A stretch of DNA of 64,000 nt from Candidatus Heimdallarchaeota archaeon (GCA_026702845.1 JADCLS010000002.1:1-64000); one strand, 5' to 3'; shown: positions 46,532 to 56,405, counted from the first letter of the stretch. Notes: generated by a model not told the origin, from the sequence alone. Program-made: numbers and translations.

Positions 46532-47422
46532 TTAGTTAAACATAATTATTCCAGGTCTGTGAATGGTGATCAACCCGTGTTTCTCCATGATGAGAAAACA
46601 GTAGATGACAAAAACAATCTCCTCATCCAGATTTAAGGCATAGTTATGCAGAGGCATGAGGGGGAATTGATCAATAAGATCCAAAATTGAAGCCATAGCA
46701 TTCCCCTCGTTCTCACCATACAATTCTTTAAGAAAACTGACATCCAGATTGGTATTATTATTCTGGAAATAAATTTCATGTGATGCAAGAATCGTCTTGA
46801 GAATCATCTTCTCAAATTCCCCAGGTTCATTGTCTTTCTCCTCCAGAATATACCTTAATACTTCTACAATGATACCCAGTTTTGATGGAGGAATCATCTC
46901 GATGGAATTAACAAATTCAATCAACCATTTCTCTATCTGGGATGTATATCCTGTATTCGACCTATAATAGATGAGCGAGACCATTTCCATATCAGAACTT
47001 AATTTTTTCACTGGAGGGCTGTTCTTACGGTCAAAGGTACCTATGGTGAGTTCAGTGCCAATGAGTTCAAAATTAATCACCAGATTGAGATCATTCTTCC
47101 TGGCAACCTGTGTGATCTTAAGCTCTTTAAGACCAGCTTCTCCTCCTACTTTGGGAGCACCAGGCATAGGTATTGCCACTTTTTTCTTTGGAACGTATTT
47201 GGGTAGCTTGATATACTGATAGGAGCGAACATCGAGATTATGATCAATATAGAGATTATTTACTCCCAACATTCCCAGAGCACAGGTATGAATGTGTGAG
47301 TAAAGAGCAAGCCCATTGAGATCCTTGGGAATGTACTCTTCTTTCATCTCAGGGGTGAATACGATATTCTGTGTGATATTGCATTCATTACACAAATAAA
47401 CGACCCGTTTACCCGTACTCAT
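46532..47422 (-). CDS. unknown protein with N-terminal zinc-type motif
   Basis: About 296 residues from ATG 47422 (MSTGKRVVYLCNEC); an ATG 18 bp further up is less likely. Metal ligands CNEC, then HIHTC (Cys, His, His, Cys spaced over 35 residues) suggest a zinc-binding unit. The middle is a strand-rich block (LKELKITQVARKNDLNLVI) preceded by a proline-rich linker. The C-terminal 130 residues are helical. I recognise no family. It lies alone between the YcaQ-like and membrane-protein genes. Confidence 0.6.
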   Translation of the reverse strand: MSTGKRVVYLCNECNITQNIVFTPEMKEEYIPKDLNGLALYSHIHTCALGMLGVNNLYIDHNLDVRSYQYIKLPKYVPKKKVAIPMPGAPKVGGEAGLKELKITQVARKNDLNLVINFELIGTELTIGTFDRKNSPPVKKLSSDMEMVSLIYYRSNTGYTSQIEKWLIEFVNSIEMIPPSKLGIIVEVLRYILEEKDNEPGEFEKMILKTILASHEIYFQNNNTNLDVSFLKELYGENEGNAMASILDLIDQFPLMPLHNYALNLDEEIVFVIYCFLIMEKHGLITIHRPGIIMFN

Positions 47423-47583
47423 AATTATAAAATATAACAAAGAATTTGTATATAAAATTAGTGAACAAAAGGAAGATTATCTCTCTCTTGCTTAGCATTA
47501 CCTTTCAAAAAATAAGCCAAATTGAATTAAAGTGAACAATCTACAGGGCAATACCTTAAATTCAGTTATTGATAGGTAATCCC

Positions 47584-48153
47584 ATGGGATTTCCATATCC
47601 ATTTCCACTTGGGCTTCCAAAAGGAAGCGTCAGGGCAACGATAACTCTAGCCCTAGCACTCGATCTTACCTATCTTGCCATAAAAAATTCAGATTTAGCT
47701 ACTAATGTAGCTACAATGGCCATAGTGAGTTTAACATTCTATTTCGGAGGTAAGTTCAGGAATACCGCACCTGTACCAAGGAGTACAGACAGGGGTCTGC
47801 GTGCGTGGGGGTTACCTGCTGGGAGTATCCGAACTATACTCACTATAATATTCCTTGGAACTGCTGGATACATCTTCTTCATCCAAGGTACACTACCTGA
47901 TTATTTACTTGAGATCATCAATATCATTTTGGGTTTTGGTGCTGGTAAAATCTTCCTAGCCATCAGAAAAAAGTATTTTGGTAAGGAGGATGACAAAACA
48001 GGCATTGTCGATCACCTCAAAGCATTACTGATGCTTGGTATCACAGGCTTCTCCATCTATCTGACCATTGCAGATCCATTAAATGCTTTGACCACAACTA
48101 TAGTATTCGTCTCAAGTGTGGCACTAGGCTTTTACTTCGGTGCACGTAATTAG
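47584..48153 (+). CDS. polytopic membrane protein with internal repeat
   Basis: 189 residues from ATG 47584; the TTG at 47569 is the alternative. Two similar units begin GLPKGSVRATITLALAL and GLPAGSIRTILTIIFLG, about 75 residues apart. Each is followed by a second span and an FYFGGKFRN/GFGAGKIFLA-type turn. A final two-span part ends in GFYFGARN. There are five to six membrane helices in total. The function is unknown; the repeat suggests gene duplication within the protein. It is divergent from the zinc-motif gene. Confidence 0.65.
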   Translation: MGFPYPFPLGLPKGSVRATITLALALDLTYLAIKNSDLATNVATMAIVSLTFYFGGKFRNTAPVPRSTDRGLRAWGLPAGSIRTILTIIFLGTAGYIFFIQGTLPDYLLEIINIILGFGAGKIFLAIRKKYFGKEDDKTGIVDHLKALLMLGITGFSIYLTIADPLNALTTTIVFVSSVALGFYFGARN

Positions 48154-48201
48154 TATCTTTACAATTTATTAATTCCAATATTTTTGTATTATAAGGATTA
48201 T

Positions 48202-49305
48202 TTATACTGAGAATACAAAACCATCTTTAGCTTGTTTGATCATCTCGGGAATAATTTCCTGATAATCAGCACAGATGCCAAAATCTGCATTTTCAAATAT
48301 CTTAGCATTGGGATCATTATTTATGGCAATGATCTTAGCAGATTCTTTCATCCCTGCTAGATGCTGAATAGCACCAGAAATACCCACTGCAATATATACT
48401 GTTGGTCTTACAGTTTTTCCAGTCTGTCCAATTTGATGCTTGTACTCGACAAATCCTGCATCCACCGCAGCACGAGATGCACCCACCTCAACTCTCTGTC
48501 CATTAGCTCGCAGTAACTTTGCCAGCTCAAATAGCATGGGGAAGCCGGATGCACCCATACCAAAACCACCAGCAACAATTACATCTGCCTTGCTAAGATC
48601 AAGGCTCTCTTTTGATCTCATAACCTCCAGTATCTCTATGGCAAAATCCTTTGCATGCCATTCGGGGGTGAAATCTATTATCTCTCCAGTTCGAGAAGTA
48701 TCCTTTTCTATCTTCTTGAAAACCCCTGGACGAGCTGTTGCCATTTGGGGGTAATTGAATGGGCCGATAATCGTTGCCAATTTGGACTCTCCAAATGAAG
48801 GTCGAATCATCTTGAATACCTTCTTGAAACGCTGATTACGTCGTCTATTAGCATAGTATCCAATATCAAATTCAGTGCAATCTGCACTCAATCCACAACT
48901 CATAAGTGCTGCAATTCGTGGTGCGAGATCTCGACCTAGAGTGGATGCTGCAAATAATGCAATTTCTGGTTTTCGTTTCAGTATGATTTGCTTTAATGCA
49001 GACACATAGGGTTTGGTCAAATACTCCCCTAAACGGTCATCCTCAACACAGTATACCTCATCAGCACCATAATGGATCAACTCCTCTGCATGTTTTTTAA
49101 TTGATTTTCCGATTAATACAGCAGTAATCTTTCTGGAATCCTCATCCAGTTTCTCTTTCTGTCTTGTTGCCTCACCGATGAGCTCAAATGATGCTTCGGT
49201 AACCACATCACCTTCCATAGGAGCCCATATGAGGAAACCTCGTGCACCATCACGTAGATCAACAAATGGTATGCTTGCATCTTTCTCTGGATAATCTTCA
49301 CTCAT
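48202..49305 (-). CDS. etfA: electron transfer flavoprotein alpha subunit (EtfA/FixB)
   Basis: 367 residues. The C-terminal FAD domain is clear: VEVGASRAAVDAGFV, KHQIGQTGKTVRP, YIAVGISGAIQHLAGM, AINNDPNAKIFENADFG. The N-terminal domain extends FLIWAPMEGD..VLIGKS. ETF carries electrons from dehydrogenases to the FixC/ETF-QO protein at 19.3 kb. Its ATG overlaps the etfB stop (ATGA). A strong AAGGAGGT (minus strand, 49312-49319) 6 nt before the start indicates re-initiation. Confidence 0.95.
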   Translation of the reverse strand: MSEDYPEKDASIPFVDLRDGARGFLIWAPMEGDVVTEASFELIGEATRQKEKLDEDSRKITAVLIGKSIKKHAEELIHYGADEVYCVEDDRLGEYLTKPYVSALKQIILKRKPEIALFAASTLGRDLAPRIAALMSCGLSADCTEFDIGYYANRRRNQRFKKVFKMIRPSFGESKLATIIGPFNYPQMATARPGVFKKIEKDTSRTGEIIDFTPEWHAKDFAIEILEVMRSKESLDLSKADVIVAGGFGMGASGFPMLFELAKLLRANGQRVEVGASRAAVDAGFVEYKHQIGQTGKTVRPTVYIAVGISGAIQHLAGMKESAKIIAINNDPNAKIFENADFGICADYQEIIPEMIKQAKDGFVFSV

Positions 49306-50126
49306 TTGGATACCTCCTTGGCATTTACAGCTTCCAACAAGCTTGATACTTTATCTGTTGTAGAACCCTCAGAATACATCACTACTGGATCTCGTTCAAT
49401 CACCACATTTCTCACCCTACTAACGACGGTTGGTGAACCTGCAAGTCCTGCAAATTCCTCCTTGAGACCAATATCATCAATATTGAAAATAGTTATCTCC
49501 TTGTGCACAGCACTCATGGAAGCAGAGAGTGATGGTCCTCGGGGATTATTTGCAGTATCCATGATAGAGAAGGTTGCAGGATAGGGAACTTTAAGTCTCT
49601 GATAACCACCTTCTAAGATCCTTCTCACTTCAAGATAGTTTTCATCAATTACATCAATATTTTCGACATACGTAACCTGATTCATCAACAATCTTGATGC
49701 AACCTGGGCTGGGACTTGTGCAGTATCACCATCTATGGTCTGCAATCCACCAAAAAGTACATCTATTTGTTCCTTATTAGTCTTGGTGATATGTTTAATT
49801 GCTGTAGCTAATGCTTCAGCTGTGGACCATGTATCTGATCCGGCCAATCTTCGATCTGAGAGCAAGTATGCCCTGTCTGCACCTTTCTGTAGTGCTTCTT
49901 TGAGAGATTGTTGTGCATTAGGTGGACCCATAGTAAGAACAGAGATAGTACCTCCCACCTTATCTCGCAGGGCCAATGCCTCTTCCAATGCATGTGTGCA
50001 GTGAGGATTCATCATTGATTTTCCAGATCGATCCATGAGACCCTCCTTTGTCTGCTTCATCTGCTTGGGCACCTGTTTAATGATCACAAAAATGGTTAGA
50101 TCAAGCTGAGGATATTCCTTCGACAT
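49302..50126 (-). CDS. etfB: electron transfer flavoprotein beta subunit (EtfB/FixA)
   Basis: 274 residues from ATG 50126 (MSKEYPQLDLTIFVIIKQVP), where the conserved VxxKQVP begins; the longer ORF to 50243 would overlap the divergent hydrolase gene. Also seen are NPHCTHALEEALALRD, TMGPPNAQQSLKEAL, the GADRAYLLSD AMP/FAD region and GGLQTIDGDTAQVPAQVA. The FixA-type order of partners fits flavin-based electron transfer. It is the first gene of the etfBA operon. Confidence 0.94.
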   Translation of the reverse strand: MSKEYPQLDLTIFVIIKQVPKQMKQTKEGLMDRSGKSMMNPHCTHALEEALALRDKVGGTISVLTMGPPNAQQSLKEALQKGADRAYLLSDRRLAGSDTWSTAEALATAIKHITKTNKEQIDVLFGGLQTIDGDTAQVPAQVASRLLMNQVTYVENIDVIDENYLEVRRILEGGYQRLKVPYPATFSIMDTANNPRGPSLSASMSAVHKEITIFNIDDIGLKEEFAGLAGSPTVVSRVRNVVIERDPVVMYSEGSTTDKVSSLLEAVNAKEVSK

Positions 50127-50308
50127 TGTATATGTCAGGTTTTGAGCTTCTATATTTATCTTAATGCTTTTATTACCCATAATTTGACAAGTAATGAATC
50201 CAAAAAGATATTGAAATAGTAGTAAGAGTGAAGATAAATCCAATAGAGATTCTGATAATTTGTCAAGAACTACATAGACTTATATCAGATTTTACACAAA
50301 ATCGAAAT

Positions 50309-51073
50309 ATGGAAAAGTATTTACATATCAACGGGATGAGGATGTTTTATCGAGTGTATGGAGATGGTTCTCCCATAATATTAATTCATGGAGGTGCTGC
50401 TACAGGGGATCTTGATTGGCATGGACTGATACCATTATTATCAGATAATTATACAGTCTATGTTCCTGATTCAAGAGGTCATGGTAAATCAGATAATCCT
50501 GATGGAATATTTTCCTATTCTCTAATGGCAGATGATTACCTAGCATTAATCAATGCTGAGAATATTGAAAATCCCACGATAATTGGGCATAGTGATGGGG
50601 CTCAAATAGCAATGGAGATGGCCTTAAAGTATTCCAAACTCAAAATGATTATATTGAATGGGGTAATGAATGGAGAGGTAGAGGAGACAAGGAAATCGAT
50701 GGCTGTAGCAGGTCTCTATGAGGATAGAGTGGATATTGAGAAGGTAAAGAAGGTGTTTGGTTCATATTATACCCTATTACACACCGAATTCTCCCATGTG
50801 TACGGAGATGATTATCTGGAGGAGTACCTGCAAAAGATCGCCAAACTCTGGTTGGATGAGGGATCTTACTTGCATGAAAAAATAGGTGAGATCACAGTAA
50901 AAACAGTAGTTATTCAGGGTGATAGAGATACTTTGACCACACCAGAAGCAGCTATGAAGATCTATCGATCCATTCCTGATGCAGAACTCTGTGTTATGCC
51001 TAATTCAGATCATACAGTAGCTGCAAGAGATCCACAAAAATTCTACCATTATCTTAAATATCATCTTGGATAA
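50309..51073 (+). CDS. alpha/beta hydrolase
   Basis: 254 residues from ATG 50309 (MEKYLHINGMRMFYRVYG); the ORF is open upstream but without family similarity. The fold is shown by the oxyanion loop ILIHGGAATGD, nucleophile elbow GHSDGAQIAM with Ser, acid in IQGDRDTLTTPE and His in PNSDHTVAARDP. The substrate is unknown; the SDNPDG region is like that of esterase/haloperoxidase-type members. It is divergent from etfB. Confidence 0.88.
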   Translation: MEKYLHINGMRMFYRVYGDGSPIILIHGGAATGDLDWHGLIPLLSDNYTVYVPDSRGHGKSDNPDGIFSYSLMADDYLALINAENIENPTIIGHSDGAQIAMEMALKYSKLKMIILNGVMNGEVEETRKSMAVAGLYEDRVDIEKVKKVFGSYYTLLHTEFSHVYGDDYLEEYLQKIAKLWLDEGSYLHEKIGEITVKTVVIQGDRDTLTTPEAAMKIYRSIPDAELCVMPNSDHTVAARDPQKFYHYLKYHLG

Positions 51074-51093
51074 ATTAATTTTTACAATAAGCA

Positions 51094-52005
51094 TTACTTA
51101 CGCCTTCGCAATCGTGTTCGGATATATTCATCACGAGTTATAGTTTTAGAGGTGGGCTGTGATTTGATGGGGGTAAGGTCAGTCACTCCTCTCCCTATTT
51201 CTAGAGAGGTTTGGTAGCTAATGATGGCACTGCTCTCATAACGTGTACACACCACCCATCGAAAATCCAGTGTAGTTTTTCTCTTGACATGTTGTTGAAA
51301 TTTGCCCATTATCTCACATACGTGACCTGGAGTATTGGCCTCCTCACTGAGATGACCCAGCATGATCAATTTAGTCTGCGTATTGATAATAGATTCCAGA
51401 GATTTGATCATACTAGCATTTGACATATGGGTTCCCCGTATACGTTGCTTCAACCATGCTGGATACCTGCAACGTGTCAGCATATCGGGATCATTATTGG
51501 ATTCAATGAAGATAAAATCTGATTGCTTCATTATCACTATGAGATCGGGATGTAACTCATTATTATCAGTGGTGTACGTGAGGCGGAGGTTCTCCTCGGT
51601 AGAAAAAATGCTGTAAGCATAGGCAGCCACATCATGTTTGGCATGAATAGGGATAATATTGAATATAGCAAGATCCATAGCCTCCTCGATGGGGATAGCA
51701 CGATCTGCCACCTCTGCAAATCTAGGATCACGGCTCTGTAGATCTCGAATTTCAGCAATTGTTTCAGGATGTGCCACTACTCGAAAATCCATATAATCAT
51801 GGAGTACAGCCAAACCAGACGTGTGATCAGCATGAGAATGGGTAATAAGGATATACTGTACTGAATCCGTATCCAAACCCAATTTCTTAATTCCTGCGAT
51901 GATACGTTTTCGGGAAATTCCAGCATCAATCAGAAGAGTATGTCCTGATGAGTGCATAACAAAACAATTTCCGTTGGATCCTGAAGCTATGGCTTGGAGA
52001 AGCAC
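51094..52005 (-). CDS. metallo-beta-lactamase fold hydrolase (YycJ/WalJ-like)
   Basis: 303 residues. The start LLQAIASGSNGNCFVM and LIDAGISRKRI follow the YycJ family. Metal ligands are in THSHADHTSG (HxHxDH), and the family continues with IFIESNNDPDML and RIRGTHMSNASM and LGHLSEEANTPG. Bacterial relatives are DNA-processing exonucleases or regulators. The last 60 residues (ITRDEYIRTRLRRRK) are basic and extra. It converges with the alpha/beta hydrolase gene. Confidence 0.87.
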   Translation of the reverse strand: MLLQAIASGSNGNCFVMHSSGHTLLIDAGISRKRIIAGIKKLGLDTDSVQYILITHSHADHTSGLAVLHDYMDFRVVAHPETIAEIRDLQSRDPRFAEVADRAIPIEEAMDLAIFNIIPIHAKHDVAAYAYSIFSTEENLRLTYTTDNNELHPDLIVIMKQSDFIFIESNNDPDMLTRCRYPAWLKQRIRGTHMSNASMIKSLESIINTQTKLIMLGHLSEEANTPGHVCEIMGKFQQHVKRKTTLDFRWVVCTRYESSAIISYQTSLEIGRGVTDLTPIKSQPTSKTITRDEYIRTRLRRRK

Positions 52006-52499
52006 TTACACCAGATGAACACAAGAGTTTATAGGATTTTAGACACAGGAATACAATTAGTAATAGAAAATAAAATTTGAGTATCTATGGAATTTCATAA
52101 TTTTCATCCAATACACGGTGGTACAATGTCAATATTCTAGAAAACTCATTGCCGAGTAGCCTTCTAAACAAATATGATCACCATGAAAAGCGCCCAAATT
52201 GAATTATCAATTTTGAGAATGATTGCACAGAGATTCGAATGGTGGAGACAAGTGATTTTCCGATAATCGTTCCAGATCACAGAAATAGGACGATTAGTGT
52301 CCAATATTACCCGAAACTCAATAATTTTTTATTAATTATGTTCGATAGCCATACTAGTTGAAAGAAAAATTTTGGATACATGCGAGTGTTTGCAACAAAT
52401 TCCCAAAAAGTTTAAATATTAAGTATAGTTTGTATCATTTAGAAACAATGCGAACCGATCATCGCTATGATTGGATCAAACTTTGTTGGTGATATGAAC
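52006..52499. other. 494-bp intergenic region with subtilisin promoter
   Basis: Between the divergent metallo-hydrolase and subtilisin genes. A clear TTTAAATA box is at 52411-52418. A transcript starting about 25 bp later would have a leader of about 60 nt. GGTGAT at 52488-52493, a perfect match to the archaeal anti-Shine-Dalgarno complement, lies 6 nt before ATG 52500. The rest shows nothing recognisable. Confidence 0.55.
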
Positions 52500-53570
52500 A
52501 TGAAAAAACTCGGAATGTTTGTGATTTTCCTAATGGCTGCTTCACTGCTACCATTAACCCTCGCCTCTGGTGCTGCACTAAGTACCACCAGTTATGATGA
52601 CCACTTTCAAGCAATGAAAGGAAAACCCGGAGGAGGAACAACTCCCCCAGCTTCACAGCTTGTGGATTGGGGATATGACAGAATTGGTGCAGCTGCTGCA
52701 AGAGCATCTGTCTCTGGAACCGTTCAGGTTGCAGTACTCGACAGCGGTGTTGATTACACCCATTCAGACCTTGCAGGTGTTGTAACTTTCTGCTATTCCG
52801 CTGAAAAGGGAACCGTAGGCTGCGACAGAAACTCCAAGGATGACGACGGTCATGGTACACATGTGGCCGGAACTATCGCTGCTCTTGATAACGATCAGGA
52901 CAGTGTTGGAGCTGCTGCAGGACACGTAGAGATCTACAACATCAAAGTACTCGGACGAAGAGGTGGTGACTGGTCATGGTTAAATGACGGAATCAGAGTA
53001 GCCACCAACGGCCCTGATGGATTACCCGGAACAGCTGACGATGCAGAGGTTATCTCCATGTCACTTGGTGGTGACCTGACTGGTGCTACCTCAATTATCA
53101 ACGCTCTTCAGGATGCAGTTGATTACGCACTCTCATACGGTGTTATCCTTGTTGCCGCAGCTGGTAATGAGGGAACTTGTGACGCAGGTGATACTCAGGC
53201 TTCATGGCCTGCTTTAGCTAATGGCGTTATCGCTGTTGGTGCCTCAGGAATTCACGATGGTGTGAATTTCGTTAACAATATGGCTGATTATGCTGGTGAT
53301 GCTATGCCCTGCTTCTCCAATGTCCTCCCCAACAATGAGGTTGACATTACTGCACCTGGTGTCTACATTACTGCTACCGCAAAGGGTGGCGGAGTAACTG
53401 AGATGTCTGGTACCTCCATGGCTACACCCTATACCTCCGCAATTGTTGCTCTGATGATCCTTGCTGGTCACTCCAACATCCTCGGAAGACTTCAGTCCAC
53501 TGCCATTGATCTAGGTTATGACGCATCCCTCCAGGGTGCTGGCCTCATCAATGCCGCAGCTGCTGTATAA
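52500..53570 (+). CDS. secreted subtilisin-like serine protease (S8)
   Basis: 356 residues from ATG 52500, chosen from the ribosome-binding site and the signal peptide (KLGMFVIFLMAASLLPLTLA); ATGs at 52467 and 52494 are alternatives. The catalytic triad is D81 (VAVLDSGVDYTHSD), H118 (DDDGHGTHVAG) and S306 (MSGTSMATP), with oxyanion N223 (AAAGNEGT). A GPDGLPGTADDAE insertion resembles the Ca-binding loop of archaeal subtilisins. Any propeptide is short. Codons are strongly biased to C/G-ending forms unlike the neighbours, indicating high expression. It ends without an anchor, so it is exported to the medium or surface. Confidence 0.93.
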   Translation: MKKLGMFVIFLMAASLLPLTLASGAALSTTSYDDHFQAMKGKPGGGTTPPASQLVDWGYDRIGAAAARASVSGTVQVAVLDSGVDYTHSDLAGVVTFCYSAEKGTVGCDRNSKDDDGHGTHVAGTIAALDNDQDSVGAAAGHVEIYNIKVLGRRGGDWSWLNDGIRVATNGPDGLPGTADDAEVISMSLGGDLTGATSIINALQDAVDYALSYGVILVAAAGNEGTCDAGDTQASWPALANGVIAVGASGIHDGVNFVNNMADYAGDAMPCFSNVLPNNEVDITAPGVYITATAKGGGVTEMSGTSMATPYTSAIVALMILAGHSNILGRLQSTAIDLGYDASLQGAGLINAAAAV

Positions 53571-53712
53571 TTGAACTTTCAATAAAATCAATTCTAATAC
53601 CAAATAAATTCCCCCTAATAACTAACACACACAAATTATTTATAATTTGATATTTTTTCAAATAAAAGCACTCTATATCGAATAATCAAAAAAATACGTG
53701 CAAACTAATACG

Positions 53713-53720
53713 TTTTAATA
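53713..53720 (+). promoter_or_regulatory. TATA box of Uma2 gene
   Basis: TTTTAATA about 29 bp before ATG 53746, with no room for a long leader. It is a clear example of the leaderless promoter pattern in this genome. Confidence 0.5.
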
Positions 53721-53745
53721 AGCAAAATCGAATTACTTAGTAACC

Positions 53746-54333
53746 ATGACATCTTCTATGCTGGACATTAGTAAGGCAAAATATGATGAAAATTATAAAT
53801 TGTACTTTACCTATGATGATATTAAATATCTTCCTGAGTTTCCTGAAGGTCCATTGGTCGAATTATTTAATGGAGAGTTGTATATGGTTCCATCTCCTAG
53901 TACAAAGCTTCAAAGAATCTCACTTAATCTGGCAGTTATTATCTCCAATTATCTGAAGAATAATGCGGTGGGTGCTTTGTTTACAGCACCGATTGATGTA
54001 ATTTTATCGATGAAAAATGTGTTTGTTCCGGATCTAGTTTTTATTTCCAATGAGAAGAAACATATAATCTCAGAGAAAAATATCTCAGGCACTCCTGATT
54101 TTATAGTTGAGATATTGTCGACAAACAAGACGAATGATCTAATTCACAAGAAAAGGATGTATGAGGAATTTGGAGTGAGAGAGTACTGGATAGTTGATCC
54201 AGAGGAGGAACAGGTGCTGAAATTTGTTTTGAAGGGGGAGAAGTTTGCTGAGGACGGTATCCATGGAAGTGATGGAAAAATTGTTTTGGAGACCCTGAAT
54301 CTTGAGATAAACCTTGCAGAAAGTTTTGCATAG
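53746..54333 (+). CDS. Uma2 family endonuclease (PD-(D/E)XK, DUF820)
   Basis: 195 residues. Family blocks are visible: VELFNGELYMVPSPSTKLQ, VFVPDLVFIS (PD motif), TPDFIVEILSTNKTND with the E of the nuclease core, RMYEEFGVREYWIVDP and the strand-rich end. Uma2 proteins are frequent in accessory regions; their role is unknown but a nuclease fold is accepted. The start ATG 53746 has a TTTTAATA box about 29 bp upstream. A second, broken copy follows at 54.5 kb. Confidence 0.87.
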   Translation: MTSSMLDISKAKYDENYKLYFTYDDIKYLPEFPEGPLVELFNGELYMVPSPSTKLQRISLNLAVIISNYLKNNAVGALFTAPIDVILSMKNVFVPDLVFISNEKKHIISEKNISGTPDFIVEILSTNKTNDLIHKKRMYEEFGVREYWIVDPEEEQVLKFVLKGEKFAEDGIHGSDGKIVLETLNLEINLAESFA

Positions 54334-54473
54334 AAAGAGAAAAAACTCAGTAAGATATTGAGGAGAAGAGGGGGACGCATTTTCATCCTTTAATGTATTA
54401 TAAACAACCTACTTTTGCAAAATGCCCCACCTTGTTATAATAGGTTAATATTTTCATTTTACCATATTATCTT

Positions 54474-55053
54474 GTGACAATTTCACTTCATACTGGACAT
54501 GTAGATTTAATTCTGCGTGAAAACCAGCTGATAGTGCTGACTAATGCTTCAGAGGACGATTACTGGAAACTGTCAAGTGAGGATGTCAAAGTGGAATTTG
54601 CTGAGGGCGATTATTTGTACATACACCAGCATCCATGAGATGATTTTTGGGTATTTGTACATAAAAATAAATGAATTTTTGAAAAATAAACCTGCAAAAA
54701 TGCTTGGTTCAAGAGTTGCAGTCAAACTACCCAATGGAAAAAGACCTGAGCCCGATCTGCTCTATGTTGAGGATACCCAATACAACAAGGATGATATAGT
54801 TCTGCAAACCGTGCCGAAATGGATTATTGAAATCATTTCTTCCTCGACACGTGAGCATGATTATGGAGAAAAATTGAAGTGGTATCAAGAAGCAGGTGTG
54901 GAGGAGATCGGGCTGGCAGATCCAGAAACCAAATTTCTCACGCTTTACAAATTAATTGAAGATCAATATGTAATAAGTGAAATCTCAAGTGGAGTGATAA
55001 GTCCTCTGGATCATTTTGATTTGAAAATTGATGTGAAAACAATGTGGATTTGA
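54474..55053 (+). pseudogene. frameshifted Uma2 family endonuclease
   Basis: Two frames carry one Uma2 protein. The first (from about GTG 54474) reads ASEDDYWKLSSEDVKVEFAEGDYLYIHQHP and stops at TGA 54636. The second, offset frame continues SHEMIFGYLYIKINEFL, then RPEPDLLYVED, KWIIEIISSSTREHDYGEKL and YQEAGVEEIGLADP to TGA 55053. Joining the frames near 54630-54636 restores a normal Uma2 of about 190 residues. It is most likely a recent frameshift; a sequencing error or programmed shift would need checking. Confidence 0.7.
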
Positions 55054-55241
55054 TGAAGATTATTTCAAGTTAATCGATGAATGGGTTAAACCTTTTTTCA
55101 GAGGAAAGAGCGCGCTAAATCGTCAAAATCATGAGAAATCGCTTGAAAACGCAAATTAGATTTTAAGACAAGAGAGTCTGAGAATCCCAAATTCGCAATA
55201 TTTTCTTCTTTCAGTCAGTGAATCGGGATTTTCAATATAAG

Positions 55242-55265
55242 TTTATATAGGATGATGATGATGAT
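55242..55265 (+). promoter_or_regulatory. TATA box and GAT triplet run before LRR gene
   Basis: TTTATATA at 55242-55249 is followed by GAT repeated five times (55251-55265) and then ATG 55269. The triplet run lies where transcription should begin and could vary in length. Confidence 0.45.
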
Positions 55266-55268
55266 AAT

Positions 55269-56405
55269 ATGATGACGTTTATAGAGTATGACGGCCTGAA
55301 GCCAACTGTAGTGAGGATTGACCGGGTGGAAGTACCCCTGGAGGAGATCTCGAAGGTTGATTTTGAGAAGGAACACGTGGTGCATTTTCATCATTTGACA
55401 CAGGAGTGCATTGATGGGGCCTGGTTTCCGTATTTTTTTGAGATGCGGTACTATCAAAATGCGATTTCTTTCATAGATTGTGTTAGTATACCATTTGATT
55501 TATTGGTTGATCAAAAAATAATATTAGAAACAAGTTGCTTATCTCAAGTTGAGGCAATATCAAAAAGTCGAATTTCTTTATATTCACTTACGTTAAAAAA
55601 TCTAAATTTAGAAAGCATTCCAAATTGGATAAAAAAGATTAATTGTTCATTTTTAACATTTGAAAATAACCGATATTTGAAAAAAATTAATAATATCAAT
55701 TTCTCTTCTTTAATAGCACTGCATATTAAAAATTGCCCCATACAAACTCTACCCAACAGCCTAGATAAATTACAATTTTTAAAACTAGAAGATTGTCTAT
55801 CCTTGAAAGGAATTGAAAATATCGATTTATCTTCATTAAGTTCACTCCATATTGAAAATTGTTCAATAAATACTTTACCAGATGCTATAGGTAGATTGAA
55901 ATATCTAAACTTTCTGACAATAAATAAGACTAGACTAACTAAGATCCCTGATTTTACAGAAATCGGTGAAAAAATACCAATGAATCGAATTGAAATTAGT
56001 ATAACTAATTCAGAATTATCATCATTTAACTGGCTAAATCCAAGACTTGTAAACATAGATTTGAGTAATAATAAATTCACTGAATTACCCACTGTATTAT
56101 CAACAGTTGGTAAATTGATTATTACTTACAACCCTCTAACTCTAGAGGACTTGAACTATGCAGATTTATTTGTTTATGAAAAATATTTTAGTTATAGAGA
56201 GGAATATAGATTAATCTATAAGAAATTTGGCATACTTGAAATTAAATCTAAAGAGGATCCATATTTGATGTTAGATTTAGGACAATTTGAGGCAGATTTT
56301 GAGTTTTTATTTGAAGGTTATAGAGAACAGATGATAGAACAATTTGAAAATAATAAAATGACCGAATGGGGAAAATCACAACTTATTGAATTAGCCAAAA
56401 TGTAA
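55269..56405 (+). CDS. leucine-rich-repeat protein
   Basis: 378 residues; ATG 55269 or 55272. Degenerate LRRs of the LxxLxLxxCxLxxLPxxI type run from about residue 100 to 285 (ALHIKNCPIQTLPNSL, SLHIENCSINTLPDAI, NIDLSNNKFTELPTVL). The first 70 residues (IEYDGLKPTVVRIDRVEVPLEE) lack repeats. The first 170 bp are clearly richer in G and C than the rest, suggesting a mosaic origin. No signal peptide is seen, so it is probably cytoplasmic and binds proteins. It converges with the gene at 56406. Confidence 0.72.
   Translation: MMTFIEYDGLKPTVVRIDRVEVPLEEISKVDFEKEHVVHFHHLTQECIDGAWFPYFFEMRYYQNAISFIDCVSIPFDLLVDQKIILETSCLSQVEAISKSRISLYSLTLKNLNLESIPNWIKKINCSFLTFENNRYLKKINNINFSSLIALHIKNCPIQTLPNSLDKLQFLKLEDCLSLKGIENIDLSSLSSLHIENCSINTLPDAIGRLKYLNFLTINKTRLTKIPDFTEIGEKIPMNRIEISITNSELSSFNWLNPRLVNIDLSNNKFTELPTVLSTVGKLIITYNPLTLEDLNYADLFVYEKYFSYREEYRLIYKKFGILEIKSKEDPYLMLDLGQFEADFEFLFEGYREQMIEQFENNKMTEWGKSQLIELAKM

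Noticed and set aside
50127..50243. 39-residue N-terminal extension of EtfB
   Set aside because: It overlaps the divergent hydrolase ORF and precedes the conserved VxxKQVP start; ATG 50126 is better.
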